Source of the DNA: HLUCCA09 sp039189975
Lineage (GTDB): Bacteria; Pseudomonadota; Alphaproteobacteria; Rhodobacterales; Rhodobacteraceae
Reading direction: 5' to 3'
Length of the DNA stretch: 24,541 bases
Assembly (NCBI GenBank): GCA_039189975.1
Contig: JBCCYI010000039.1
Span: forward strand, 1 to 24,541
This document shows, piece after piece, positions 1 to 6,921 of this stretch. Made by a program: the position numbers and the translations under genes. Under the pieces are notes generated by a model. It had not been told where the DNA came from. It saw nothing but the letters and a program-made list of their open reading frames with translations, and did not search any database. Numbering within the stretch: position 1 is the first letter of the stretch; each line of letters begins with the position of its first letter.

Positions 1-561
1 GGCGAACGGGGCGGCGACCTGCCCGGTCAGGACCGTGGGCGCGACGGCGGCGAGGCAGACGCCGAGGAGCGCCCCCGTCTCCCGCCAGCCCGCGAGGCGC
101 ACGTGGCCGGAGGTGGCGCCGTCCGCCGCCCCTCCGATCTCGGCTGCCTTCTGCACGCCGCGGGCGTAGAAGGTGATCGACAGAAACGAGAATGCCGAAA
201 AGAGCCCGGTGATCGCGATGCCGAACCACAGGAGCGGCGCGACCGGGTGCGGCACGGCAAAGAGGGCGACCATGGAGCCCGCCAACAGCAGCGCGCCCAG
301 CCCGGTTGCGCGGGCGCGCGCCTTGCCCAGCCGCTCGGAAAGCCAGCCGAGCGCCGGGTCCTGCACCACGTCGAAGAGGCGCAGGCCGAAGAGGATCGCG
401 CCCAGGGCCGTGAGCGACACCCCATAGGTGTCGGCGTAGAACTTCGGCGCGTAGATGTAGATCGGCAGCCCCGCCCCGGAGAGGACGGCGGCGTAGAGCG
501 CGTAGGCCCAGAGCCTGTGGCCACGCGCCGTCAGCGCCGGAGAGCGCTGGGCGGCTGTCAC
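1..561 (-). CDS. MFS transporter, GPH/MFS_2-like, 3' end missing
   Basis: This is the N-terminal 187 residues of a multi-pass inner-membrane transporter that runs off the left edge. Reading leftward from a GTG at 561, several hydrophobic segments alternate with short loops. A cytoplasmic loop at about residues 58-75 reads D-V-V-Q-D-P-A-L-G-W-L-S-E-R, the D-x-x-x-D-P-x-x-G-x-x-S-(D/E)-R signature of sugar:cation symporter-like MFS_2 proteins. The start overlaps the stop of the DUF1365 gene (GTGA), so it is probably translated by coupling as the third gene of the flavoprotein operon. In R. sphaeroides an MFS gene occupies the same place next to rpoE-chrR (known from memory). The substrate cannot be told from the sequence. 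Transport of a lipid-related or oxidative-stress product is only an inference from context. Confidence 0.82.
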   Translation of the reverse strand, partial: MTAAQRSPALTARGHRLWAYALYAAVLSGAGLPIYIYAPKFYADTYGVSLTALGAILFGLRLFDVVQDPALGWLSERLGKARARATGLGALLLAGSMVALFAVPHPVAPLLWFGIAITGLFSAFSFLSITFYARGVQKAAEIGGAADGATSGHVRLAGWRETGALLGVCLAAVAPTVLTGQVAAPFA

Positions 562-1385
562 GAGCGAGAGACCTCCTCGGACGGTGGGGCAGGGCGCGCC
601 CGGTAGCGTGCGCCTTTCCACCAGAGCTTGAGCGCCTGCCAGTGGATCAGCGCGAGCACCCGGCGCGAGCCGAAAGGCCGGCGCAGGGCCGCGCGCAAGA
701 GACCCAGGGAGGTCAGTGGCTGGCGCGGGCCGGAGAGCGTGGCGATGAGGCCGCCTTCGGTGTCCCCGGCGTCCCGGCGGTAGTCGATCCAGACATCGAC
801 ATGGTCCGGACGCAGGTCGAACCGGAAGCGGTAGCCTCCGCCGACGGGCTGAAAGGGTGAGACGTGAAAGATCTTGCGCGCCTCGAGCGTGTCTTGCGGG
901 CCGATCACCCCGAGGTCGTCGCGATAGGCGAGGTAGGAGTGGCGGTCGACAAAGGTGTTGGACACCTCGGCGATGACCACGCGCAGCGCCCCGGCGCGGT
1001 CATGGCAGAACCAGAACGACACCGGGTTGAAGACATGTCCCAGGAGCCGCGGCTGCGCCAGGAGGAGGAGCCGCCCGTCCGCCACCCCGAGTCCCTCGGC
1101 CGCGAGCACGGAGCGGACCCAGGCCGCGCCGCTGCCCTGTCCTGGCGCGCCGCCGTGGTCTGCGTCGCGCAGGGAGGCGACGTTGCGGGCGTTGCGTGAG
1201 AAGAGGCGGGGCGTGTCGAGCGTGGCCTCGGGGTCAAGCAGCACATAGTCGACGCTGTAGCGAAAGGCGTTGCGGATGGCGCCGCGCCGGCCGTGGAACG
1301 TCTCCCCCGGCACGTGCTGGAGCACCGGCCCCTCCGCGGGAACCCCGCCCGCCACCAGCGCGTCGATGTCGGTGTGAGCGTTCAT
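558..1385 (-). CDS. DUF1365 family protein
   Basis: A 275-residue protein, normal for DUF1365. Hallmarks visible in order are H-G-R-R-x-x-x-x-N-A-F-R-Y near residues 31-43, the F-N-P-V-S-F-W-F-C-H-D core in the middle followed by V-I-A-E-V-S-N-T-F, then K-I-F-H-V-S-P-F, and a C-terminal H-W-Q-A-L-K-L-W-W-K-G. The ATG overlaps the stop of the FAD gene (ATGA) and its own stop overlaps the MFS start. The family is usually found beside an FAD amine oxidase and often a cyclopropane-fatty-acid-synthase-like methyltransferase. In R. sphaeroides the neighbouring genes have been tied to furan fatty acid formation and to the singlet-oxygen response. A direct role for this protein in modifying unsaturated or methylated phospholipid acyl chains is an inference from that context. 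Confidence 0.9.
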   Translation of the reverse strand: MNAHTDIDALVAGGVPAEGPVLQHVPGETFHGRRGAIRNAFRYSVDYVLLDPEATLDTPRLFSRNARNVASLRDADHGGAPGQGSGAAWVRSVLAAEGLGVADGRLLLLAQPRLLGHVFNPVSFWFCHDRAGALRVVIAEVSNTFVDRHSYLAYRDDLGVIGPQDTLEARKIFHVSPFQPVGGGYRFRFDLRPDHVDVWIDYRRDAGDTEGGLIATLSGPRQPLTSLGLLRAALRRPFGSRRVLALIHWQALKLWWKGARYRARPAPPSEEVSRS

Positions 1386-2677
1386 TCGGCGGCGATCCCC
1401 GCAGCGCCCTGAGCCTCGATCGCGCGGGCCACATCGACCGCGCTCGCCAACCCGTCCTCATGAAAGCCGTTCTTCAGCCAGGCCCCGCAGAACCAGGTGT
1501 TGCGCCGGCCGTTCTCGGCGATGATCCCGGCGCGCGCGTCAAGTGCAGCGAGATCGTAGACCGGGTGGTGCAGCACCGTCTGGTCGTGGATCAACTCCTC
1601 TCGGATGCGGTGCGTGGCGTTGAGCGTCACAAAGAGCGGGTCGTCCTTGGGGATCGGCTGCAGCGAGTTCATCCAATAGGTGACGCCGATGGCCTGGTCG
1701 CGGCCGCGCGCGTCTTCGGTGTAGTTCCAGGACGACCAGCAGAGCTTGCGCTTGGGCATGATCGAGGTGTCGGCGTGGAGCACCACGTCGTTGGGCTGGT
1801 AGCGGATGGCGCCGAGGCGCGCCGACTCCTCCGGGCTCGGGTCCGACAGCAGCGCCAGCGCCTGATCGGAATGCGTGGCGAGGATGACGTCGTCGTAGCT
1901 TTCCCAGTCGCCTCCTTCGTGGCGCAGCTCCGCCCCCGTGGCGTGGCGGCGAATGCCGGCGACCGGCGCTCCGAGTCGGACCTCGACACCCTTGGTCAGC
2001 AATGCTGCGTGCAGCCGCGTGACATATTCGATCGAGCCGCCCGGGATCGTGTACCATTGGTGCTGGTTCTCGTAGTCGAGCAGCGCGTGGTTGCGGAAGA
2101 AATCCATCATCGCGCGGGCGGGAAAGTCGAGGATCTTGTCCACCGGGGTGGACCAGATGGCGCCGGAAAAGGGCGTCAGATAGTAGTCTTTGAACCAGGG
2201 GCCGAGGGAGAGCGCGTCGATCAGCCCGCCGATGGTCATCTCCGGGGTCGCGACGCGCTCGGCTTCCCGGTTGAAGCGCAGAATGTCGCGGATCATCCTG
2301 AGAAAGGCGGGGCGGGCGAGGTTACGCCGCTGGCCGAAGACGGCGTTGCGCGAAGCGAGGCCGTATTCCATCCAGCCGTCGCGGATCGAGGCGCCGAAGG
2401 ACATGCTGCTCTTGGCGCGCGGCACGCCGAGCGCCTCAAAAAGCGCGGTCAGATGCGGATAGTTGGGCTCGTTAAAGACAATAAAGCCGGTGTCGACCGG
2501 TTGATCCCCGCGCTTGCCCGCGACCTTGGTGCGCGCATGGCCGCCCAGCCGCGGCTCGGCTTCGATCAGCGTCACGTGGTGGGCGTCGGCCAGCATATAG
2601 GCGGCACCCATGCCGGAGATCCCGGCCCCTACGATTGCAATGCGCCGGGGGGCGGGCGAGACGGCTTCAAATGGCAT
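1382..2677 (-). CDS. FAD-dependent amine-oxidase-like protein (UfaD/RSP1091-type candidate)
   Basis: A 431-residue flavoprotein. A Rossmann dinucleotide-binding motif G-A-G-I-S-G at residues 17-22 is followed by the acidic strand end I-E-A-E-P-R-L-G-G-H-A typical of NAD(P)-binding_8/amine oxidases. A C-terminal block W-F-C-G-A-W-L-K-N-G-F-H-E-D-G resembles the second FAD-contacting region of the family. The ATG at 2677 was chosen because the Rossmann motif starts within 17 residues; the Shine-Dalgarno is poor. It is first in a three-gene operon with 4-nt overlaps. In R. sphaeroides the equivalent gene beside rpoE-chrR is RpoE-dependent, and its product has been described as a desaturase acting on methylated phospholipid acyl chains in furan fatty acid synthesis (UfaD, from memory). 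Whether this copy has that activity is inferred. It is not a carotenoid or protoporphyrinogen gene by context. Confidence 0.88.
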   Translation of the reverse strand: MPFEAVSPAPRRIAIVGAGISGMGAAYMLADAHHVTLIEAEPRLGGHARTKVAGKRGDQPVDTGFIVFNEPNYPHLTALFEALGVPRAKSSMSFGASIRDGWMEYGLASRNAVFGQRRNLARPAFLRMIRDILRFNREAERVATPEMTIGGLIDALSLGPWFKDYYLTPFSGAIWSTPVDKILDFPARAMMDFFRNHALLDYENQHQWYTIPGGSIEYVTRLHAALLTKGVEVRLGAPVAGIRRHATGAELRHEGGDWESYDDVILATHSDQALALLSDPSPEESARLGAIRYQPNDVVLHADTSIMPKRKLCWSSWNYTEDARGRDQAIGVTYWMNSLQPIPKDDPLFVTLNATHRIREELIHDQTVLHHPVYDLAALDARAGIIAENGRRNTWFCGAWLKNGFHEDGLASAVDVARAIEAQGAAGIAAE

Positions 2678-2708
2678 GGAGGGTCTTTCTTCAGGGTCGT
2701 TCAGCGGG

Positions 2709-2735
2709 AAATCTAGGGCGAATGGAACCGGATCA
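2709..2735 (-). promoter_or_regulatory. Candidate RpoE promoter of the FAD/DUF1365/MFS operon
   Basis: On the minus strand a perfect TGATCC (2735 to 2730) lies 53 nt before the ATG at 2677. TGATCC is the -35 element known for RpoE of Rhodobacter-type ChrR systems. The -10 is less clear: at the same 16-nt spacing used by the rpoE promoter the hexamer is GATTTC (2713 to 2708), and TAGATT lies two bases closer. The call rests on the exact -35, its position and the known regulation of the equivalent R. sphaeroides operon. Confidence 0.6.
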
Positions 2736-2754
2736 ACGGAAGAATTGTTGATCC
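2730..2754. repeat. 8-bp inverted repeat with 9-nt spacer between divergent operons
   Basis: GGATCAAC (2730-2737) and GTTGATCC (2747-2754) are perfect inverted copies. Each arm contains a TGATCC -35-like element pointing outward, one toward the FAD operon and one toward rpoE. The symmetry is most simply explained as two promoters back to back. Confidence 0.75.
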
Positions 2755-2776
2755 AGTGGCAGCGTTCCCCCGTATC
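2749..2776 (+). promoter_or_regulatory. Candidate RpoE autopromoter of rpoE-chrR
   Basis: TGATCC (2749-2754), a 16-nt spacer and CGTATC (2771-2776) match the TGATCC-N16-CGTA pattern that I recall for RpoE promoters in Rhodobacter. Transcription would start near 2783, giving a leader of about 80 nt before the GTG at 2864. Autoregulation is the rule for this sigma factor family. Confidence 0.65.
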
Positions 2777-2852
2777 CTGCGCATGATGAACTCGCAGCCA
2801 TATTGTGATGCGTCGGGACCGTTGCGGGCCTCCCCCGGAGGCAGCCTGCAAT

Positions 2853-2857
2853 GGAGG
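2853..2857 (+). promoter_or_regulatory. Ribosome binding site deciding the rpoE start
   Basis: GGAGG sits 6 nt before an in-frame GTG at 2864. The only closer in-frame start that gives a family-typical N-terminus, ATG at 2936, has no comparable site. This favours the longer protein. Confidence 0.55.
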
Positions 2858-2863
2858 TCCTTC

Positions 2864-3478
2864 GTGGCGAAAGACGAAAGCGTAACGCGCGACCCGGAAC
2901 GACCGGCGGACGCTCGCACCCGTGAGCCGGCGCACATGCGGCCCGGCGCGTCGTCTGAGTGGGTGGCGCATTTGCAACGCATTCACGAGGCGAAGGACCA
3001 CCGGGCCTTCGCGGAGCTCTTCGGGCATTTCGCGCCCCGGGTGAAGGCCTTTCTGATGAAGGGAGGCGCGAGTGAAACGGTCGCCGAGGAGTGTACGCAA
3101 GACGTAATGGCGACACTTTGGCGCAAGGCCCATCTCTTTGATCCCGCGCGCGCTAGTGTCTCCACCTGGATCTTCACGATCGCCCGAAACCGTCGGATTG
3201 ACATGATCCGGCGCGAGCGGCGGCCTGAGCCAGAGGAGCTTGCATGGGGACCGGAAGAAGAACCACAGCCGGCAGACGTTCTGGAGCTGCAGCAGCAGAC
3301 CGAACGTTTGGGCAAGGCGATGGCGCAGCTCCCCGACAAGCAGCGAGAGCTTGTGGAACGCGCCTATTTCGGGGAGCTCTCCCATGCGCAGATTGCGGAT
3401 GAGACGGGTCTCCCCCTTGGAACAATCAAATCGCGCATTCGGCTCGCACTAGAGCGGCTGCGCCACGCGATGAAATGA
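2864..3478 (+). CDS. rpoE: ECF RNA polymerase sigma factor RpoE (ChrR-partnered)
   Basis: A 204-residue extracytoplasmic-function sigma factor. Sigma-2 spans about residues 45-115, with the core-binding and -10 recognition helices (E-E-C-T-Q-D-V-M-A-T-L-W, then S-T-W-I-F-T-I-A-R-N-R). Sigma-4 spans about residues 150-203, with the helix-turn-helix Q-I-A-D-E-T-G-L-P-L-G-T-I-K-S-R. K61 and M65 (K-A-F-L-M) correspond by alignment to K38 and M42 of R. sphaeroides RpoE, residues reported to matter for the singlet-oxygen response. The GTG start is chosen for its Shine-Dalgarno; ATG at 2936 would give 180 residues, nearer the usual length. The gene overlaps chrR by 4 nt (ATGA), so sigma and anti-sigma are probably made in coupled amounts. 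It is divergent from a likely target operon. Confidence 0.93.
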   Translation: MAKDESVTRDPERPADARTREPAHMRPGASSEWVAHLQRIHEAKDHRAFAELFGHFAPRVKAFLMKGGASETVAEECTQDVMATLWRKAHLFDPARASVSTWIFTIARNRRIDMIRRERRPEPEELAWGPEEEPQPADVLELQQQTERLGKAMAQLPDKQRELVERAYFGELSHAQIADETGLPLGTIKSRIRLALERLRHAMK

Positions 3479-4191
3479 GTGGAACGGTACCTATGACGAT
3501 ACTCACCGGTGGATTGGCGCGGCCTGCGCAGCACCAAGTGGATGATGAGGTTCTTGCGCATTATGCGGCGGGAACGCTTCCCGAGGCGCTGTCGCTCGTC
3601 GTGGCGGCACAGGCGTCGCTCTGCCCGGGCGTGCGTGAACGGTTGCGGGAGTTGGAGGCAATCGGGGGCGGCCTCTTGGAGTTGACGGCCGGGTGCGACA
3701 TGGCCCTGGGGAGTCTCGAAGCCACCATGCGCCTGATCGCCGAGCGCGAGGACGCCGCGCTAAGCGGTCGCACGACGCCGGAGCCGACGCATCTGCCGCG
3801 CCGGGCGTCAGACGTGTTGCCTGCGCCCGTGCAGGACTACGTCGGCGGTGGTCTGGACGATGTGCGCTGGCGTCCACTGGGCATGGGCGCAAAGCAAGCC
3901 ATCTTGCACGAGACCAAGGACGCAAGTGTGCGTCTTCTTAAGATACCAGCCGGATGCGAGCTGCCCGACCATGGCCATGCCGGTCTGGAGATGACTCTCG
4001 TGCTGCACGGCGCTTTCCGGGATGGAGAGACGCGGTATGAGCGCGGCGACATGGATATCGCCGATCAACAGACAGCGCATATGCCGATCGTCGACGCGGA
4101 CGAGGACTGCGTCTGCCTTGTGGCCTGCGAAGGTCGGCTGAAGTTCTCGGGCCTCTTGCCCCGCATTGCGCAACCCGTCCTCCGGATCTAG
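3475..4191 (+). CDS. chrR: ChrR-family anti-sigma factor with degenerate N-terminal zinc site
   Basis: A 238-residue anti-sigma factor. It has an N-terminal anti-sigma region (about residues 19-95, core Y-A-A-G-T-L-P-E-A-L-S-L-V-V-A) and a C-terminal ChrR cupin (about 115-238). The cupin zinc ligands are intact at H166, H168, E172 and H202, the same spacing as H141/H143/E147/H177 of R. sphaeroides ChrR, and the C212-x-C214 pair is also kept. In the N-terminal zinc site, positions equal to H6, H31 and C38 are Q21, Q46 and V53; only C50 (C35) and an adjacent H20 remain. In R. sphaeroides the N-terminal zinc is needed to bind and inhibit RpoE. The start at 3475 overlaps rpoE; ATG at 3493 is an alternative six residues in. 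The last residues, P-V-L-R-I, match the family's usual end, so the gene is not truncated. Confidence 0.92.
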   Translation: MSGTVPMTILTGGLARPAQHQVDDEVLAHYAAGTLPEALSLVVAAQASLCPGVRERLRELEAIGGGLLELTAGCDMALGSLEATMRLIAEREDAALSGRTTPEPTHLPRRASDVLPAPVQDYVGGGLDDVRWRPLGMGAKQAILHETKDASVRLLKIPAGCELPDHGHAGLEMTLVLHGAFRDGETRYERGDMDIADQQTAHMPIVDADEDCVCLVACEGRLKFSGLLPRIAQPVLRI

Positions 4192-4563
4192 GCGTAGCGT
4201 GCAGGTATCGCTAGGTTAAGCGCAACCATGCGGACAGGCTCTCCCTCGCCAGCGGTCGCTTCGCGTTCACGGTTTGGGCTGCTCAGGCATGTTCGAACCC
4301 GATCCCAAGGCGTTCAACGTTGCAAGACGTTTGGCCTCGTAGCGCGTCACGCGGACACGAGGCAACGGCGCACCTGACCGAACGCACTGCTCAAAGCGAT
4401 CCTGATTGCGGGTGGATGCGTCTCCGAGCGCTCCCCATCCACTGGGTACGCAGTGCAGCCGGGCGTCCGCATGGGATTGCGATAGGCGCGGCTCAGACGC
4501 GCGCTGCCCTCCGGTAGGGGCAAGGAAGCCGTCGGGCGCCGCAGGGGAGCGGCGCTCTGTGGA
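4192..4563. other. Non-coding gap between convergent chrR and the RTX protease
   Basis: No reading frame here resembles a protein I recognise. Small hairpins are visible: GTGGATG (4412-4418) pairs with CATCCAC (4436-4442) around the self-complementary GAGCGCTC (4426-4433), CACTG (4440-4444) pairs with CAGTG (4451-4455), and a GC-rich stem lies near the protease end. The sequence could be a dispersed intergenic repeat or relic. I cannot test copy number. Confidence 0.5.
4536..4555 (-). terminator. GC-rich hairpin after the RTX protease stop
   Basis: GCGCCGC (4536-4542) and GCGGCGC (4549-4555) form a perfect 7-bp stem with a 6-nt loop, 8 nt beyond the protease stop codon. There is no T-run after it, so it may act as a weak intrinsic terminator, an mRNA 3'-end stabiliser, or neither. 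Confidence 0.4.
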
Positions 4564-6921
4564 TTACGCCAGATAGTCAATGGATCCGACGTCAGAGAGT
4601 GTGAGACCGGTCAGCGTCACGTCGGGTGATCCGGAAAACTGAAGCTGTACCGATCCCGATCCCGCGCTGGCAAAACCGTCGAGGCTCGCCGAGCCTAGCG
4701 AGAAGGCCGTCAGGTCAAGCGTGTCGTCGATCAACGAAAAGTCGGTAACCGTGAGCGAGCCTGCGGTCGCGCCGATCACGAACAAATCCTCGCCGCTGCC
4801 ACCGGTCGCCACGTCGTCGCCCGAGCCAGCGTCCAGCGTATCGTTGCCGGCACCGCCGATAAGCGTGTCCGCACCGGATTCGCCAAAGAGAATGTCGTCT
4901 TCCGTACCACCGTCGAGCCGATCGTTGCCCGCGCCGCCGGTGAGCTCATCGTCCCAACCGCCGCCTTCCAGCACATCCTCGCCGCCGCCCCCGAAGAGCG
5001 TGTCGAAGCCGGCTTCCCCAAACAGCCGGTCGTCGCCGGACTCGCCAACCAACCGGTCACGGCCATTGCCGCCGTAGAGCGTGTCGCCCCAGCCACCGCC
5101 TTTGATAAAGTCAAAGCCGTTGCCTCCGTAGATCACGTCAGAGCCGCTCTCGCCGATCAGGAAGTCGTCCCCGCCCTCACCGCGCATGACGTCGTCGCCG
5201 TCGCCGCCGCGAATGCTGTCGACCCCGTTCCCGCCGCGCAGGTTGTCGTCGCCATCGCCTCCGAGGACGGTATCGTTGCCGTCAAAACCCCAGATCCGGT
5301 CATTGCCCTCCCCGCCAACGATATCCTCGCTGCCGCTCCCGCCTCGGATGGTATCGTTGCCGTCTCCACCGTCGAGCGTCGCGTTCCCGGAGGCCGAGGT
5401 GATGAAGTCATCGCCCGTGCCGCCGAGAATAAGGTCGGCTCCGCTCTCGCCATTGAGGACATCGCGGCCGAGGCCACCTTCGATCGTATCGTTGCCGTCG
5501 CCGCCCCAAATCGTGTCGTGCTCGTTTTGACCGTAGAGCCGGTCATTACCCCCGCGCCCGTAGATGAGATCGCTCCCGCCACGGCCCCAGGCGGTGTCCC
5601 CCCCGTTGCCGGCGTCGAGCATGTTGGCGACACGATTGCCCATCAGGCTGTCGTTGCCGCCGCCTGTGACCACGTTCTCGATAATCGTGCCCACGGCGAG
5701 CGTCAGGTTGCCGGTTCGGCCCCCGATGTCTGAGGTGGTCGCCTGTTCCATGGTCGTGGTCGTGGGCGTCAGGTCGATGCGCTGGCTGGCGTTCATTCCG
5801 TTCAGGTTGAGCGTGTCGATGCCGCCTGCGTCCACGATGGTCGAGGCGGTCACAGCGGCATTGCTGGCATAATTCGCCCAGATGTCGCTGACGCTGGAGG
5901 AAATATTGGTGTTGAAGCCATAGACCGTGTCGCCGAGGAAGGCATTGCCGACGCCGTAGTCCACCCCGTCGTGGGACTGATTGCGGTAGATGTCGTTCAG
6001 CGCGATCCAGTCCACCGATTGCGGGGTCTGGAGAAACTCGTAATCCGCGGTGACGGCCGTGTTCTCGGTCTGCGAAAAATACGACATCATCGACGCCTGC
6101 CAGGAATCATTGGCAAAGACCGCGTCGTCGCGGTAGCGGCCGGACCCGTTGTACGTGCCCTGATGGCCGAGGCCGAGCGCATGGCCGATCTCGTGGTGGA
6201 TGGTCTGCAGGGTGTACGAGTTGTAGCCTGAGTTGCCGCCCCACCAGCTCTCGTTGACGTTGATGAAGCTGTAGCTGGCGTTGCCGGTGGCCGTGTTGAT
6301 GTAGGTCGACGCGTTTGCGCCGCTGCCGTTGTCGGAGAAAAACATGTCAACCGTATTGAGGTCGCTCGACGTGGTCTCCTCAAAGTCGATGCCGAGGACC
6401 TCCTCGAAGAGCTTGAAGCTCTCTCGGATCAGGTCGCGCCGCTCCGGGTCAGTGATCCCGTTGGTGTCGGCTCGATTGATCCATGACGTTTGGGGGCCTG
6501 AGAAATCATAGCCGGAGAGGTTGTAGAGGATGACACCGTCGTTCGCATTGGCGCCCGTATCGGTCATGTTCCACTGGAAGGAGTACCAATTGACGTCGTC
6601 CCAGTAGCCCTCGCGGAGATAGTTGGCCATGGTCTGCAGCGACACGAGCGGAGCGGCGCTGACCTGCGGCGGCCCTGACGGATCGGGGTCGGCGACAGGG
6701 TGGGGATTATCCCCCAGCCCGCAGCCCATGCAGCCACACCCCCCAGGGTGCGCCACCACGCCAAGGTCATCGGAGTTCATCAACGTCATGCCGCCAAGTG
6801 CGCTTTCGAGATGCGTGGCCGTCCCGGAAGGCGTAAACGGGGCCCATTGCGGCGCGTCCGGCTGCCAGATCTGTGCGGTAGCAGTGGCGGCTTGGGTCGA
6901 CATTGAGGCAAAGAAACTCAT
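4564..6921 (-). CDS. Secreted serralysin-type M10 metalloprotease with RTX repeats
   Basis: A 785-residue protein expected to leave the cell by a type I secretion system. There is no N-terminal signal peptide. A presumed propeptide (about 1-90) contains C-G-C-M-G-C at 62-67. The zincin catalytic domain holds H-E-I-G-H-A-L-G-L-G-H at 243-253 (zinc ligands H243, H247, H253; general base E244) and the Met-turn S-M-M-S-Y-F at 277-282, whose Y281 is the extra zinc ligand of serralysins. About 33 calcium-binding RTX nonapeptides follow (421-717), then a C-terminal tail of about 70 residues ending D-Y-L-A that should carry the secretion signal. ATG 6921 is preceded by AAAGGA 10 nt upstream; longer reading upstream lacks family features. 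No ABC transporter or TolC gene is adjacent, so export must use genes elsewhere. Substrate is unknown; a role in extracellular protein breakdown is inferred. Confidence 0.9.
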   Translation of the reverse strand: MSFFASMSTQAATATAQIWQPDAPQWAPFTPSGTATHLESALGGMTLMNSDDLGVVAHPGGCGCMGCGLGDNPHPVADPDPSGPPQVSAAPLVSLQTMANYLREGYWDDVNWYSFQWNMTDTGANANDGVILYNLSGYDFSGPQTSWINRADTNGITDPERRDLIRESFKLFEEVLGIDFEETTSSDLNTVDMFFSDNGSGANASTYINTATGNASYSFINVNESWWGGNSGYNSYTLQTIHHEIGHALGLGHQGTYNGSGRYRDDAVFANDSWQASMMSYFSQTENTAVTADYEFLQTPQSVDWIALNDIYRNQSHDGVDYGVGNAFLGDTVYGFNTNISSSVSDIWANYASNAAVTASTIVDAGGIDTLNLNGMNASQRIDLTPTTTTMEQATTSDIGGRTGNLTLAVGTIIENVVTGGGNDSLMGNRVANMLDAGNGGDTAWGRGGSDLIYGRGGNDRLYGQNEHDTIWGGDGNDTIEGGLGRDVLNGESGADLILGGTGDDFITSASGNATLDGGDGNDTIRGGSGSEDIVGGEGNDRIWGFDGNDTVLGGDGDDNLRGGNGVDSIRGGDGDDVMRGEGGDDFLIGESGSDVIYGGNGFDFIKGGGWGDTLYGGNGRDRLVGESGDDRLFGEAGFDTLFGGGGEDVLEGGGWDDELTGGAGNDRLDGGTEDDILFGESGADTLIGGAGNDTLDAGSGDDVATGGSGEDLFVIGATAGSLTVTDFSLIDDTLDLTAFSLGSASLDGFASAGSGSVQLQFSGSPDVTLTGLTLSDVGSIDYLA
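4771..5661 (-). repeat. RTX nonapeptide tract, about 33 units
   Basis: Residues 421-717 of the protease are an unbroken series of nine-residue units of the G-G-x-G-x-D-x-L/I-x type that bind calcium as a parallel beta roll. The degenerate 27-bp periodicity gives runs of similar DNA. Units 20-24 and 25-29 show a higher five-unit rhythm: a G-W unit third and a G-E ending fifth. Confidence 0.88.

Noticed and set aside
1196..2716. Long plus-strand open frame (506 codons) opposite the FAD gene
   Set aside because: It is antisense to a gene with clear Rossmann and family motifs. Its translation is low-complexity, rich in R, G, A and V, as expected from GC-rich shadow frames.
3203..3208. TGATCC inside the rpoE coding region as another RpoE promoter
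   Set aside because: It lies within codons for the conserved sigma-2 region, has no gene start at a suitable distance, and is explained by coding sequence.
4292..4298. TTCGAAC, a T-loop-like heptamer
   Set aside because: The flanking bases do not pair to form a T-stem on either strand, and no D-arm or anticodon arm is present.
4771..5661. Repetitive DNA considered as CRISPR or tandem satellite
   Set aside because: The period is 27 bp in frame with a protein reading frame, and it encodes RTX calcium-binding nonapeptides.
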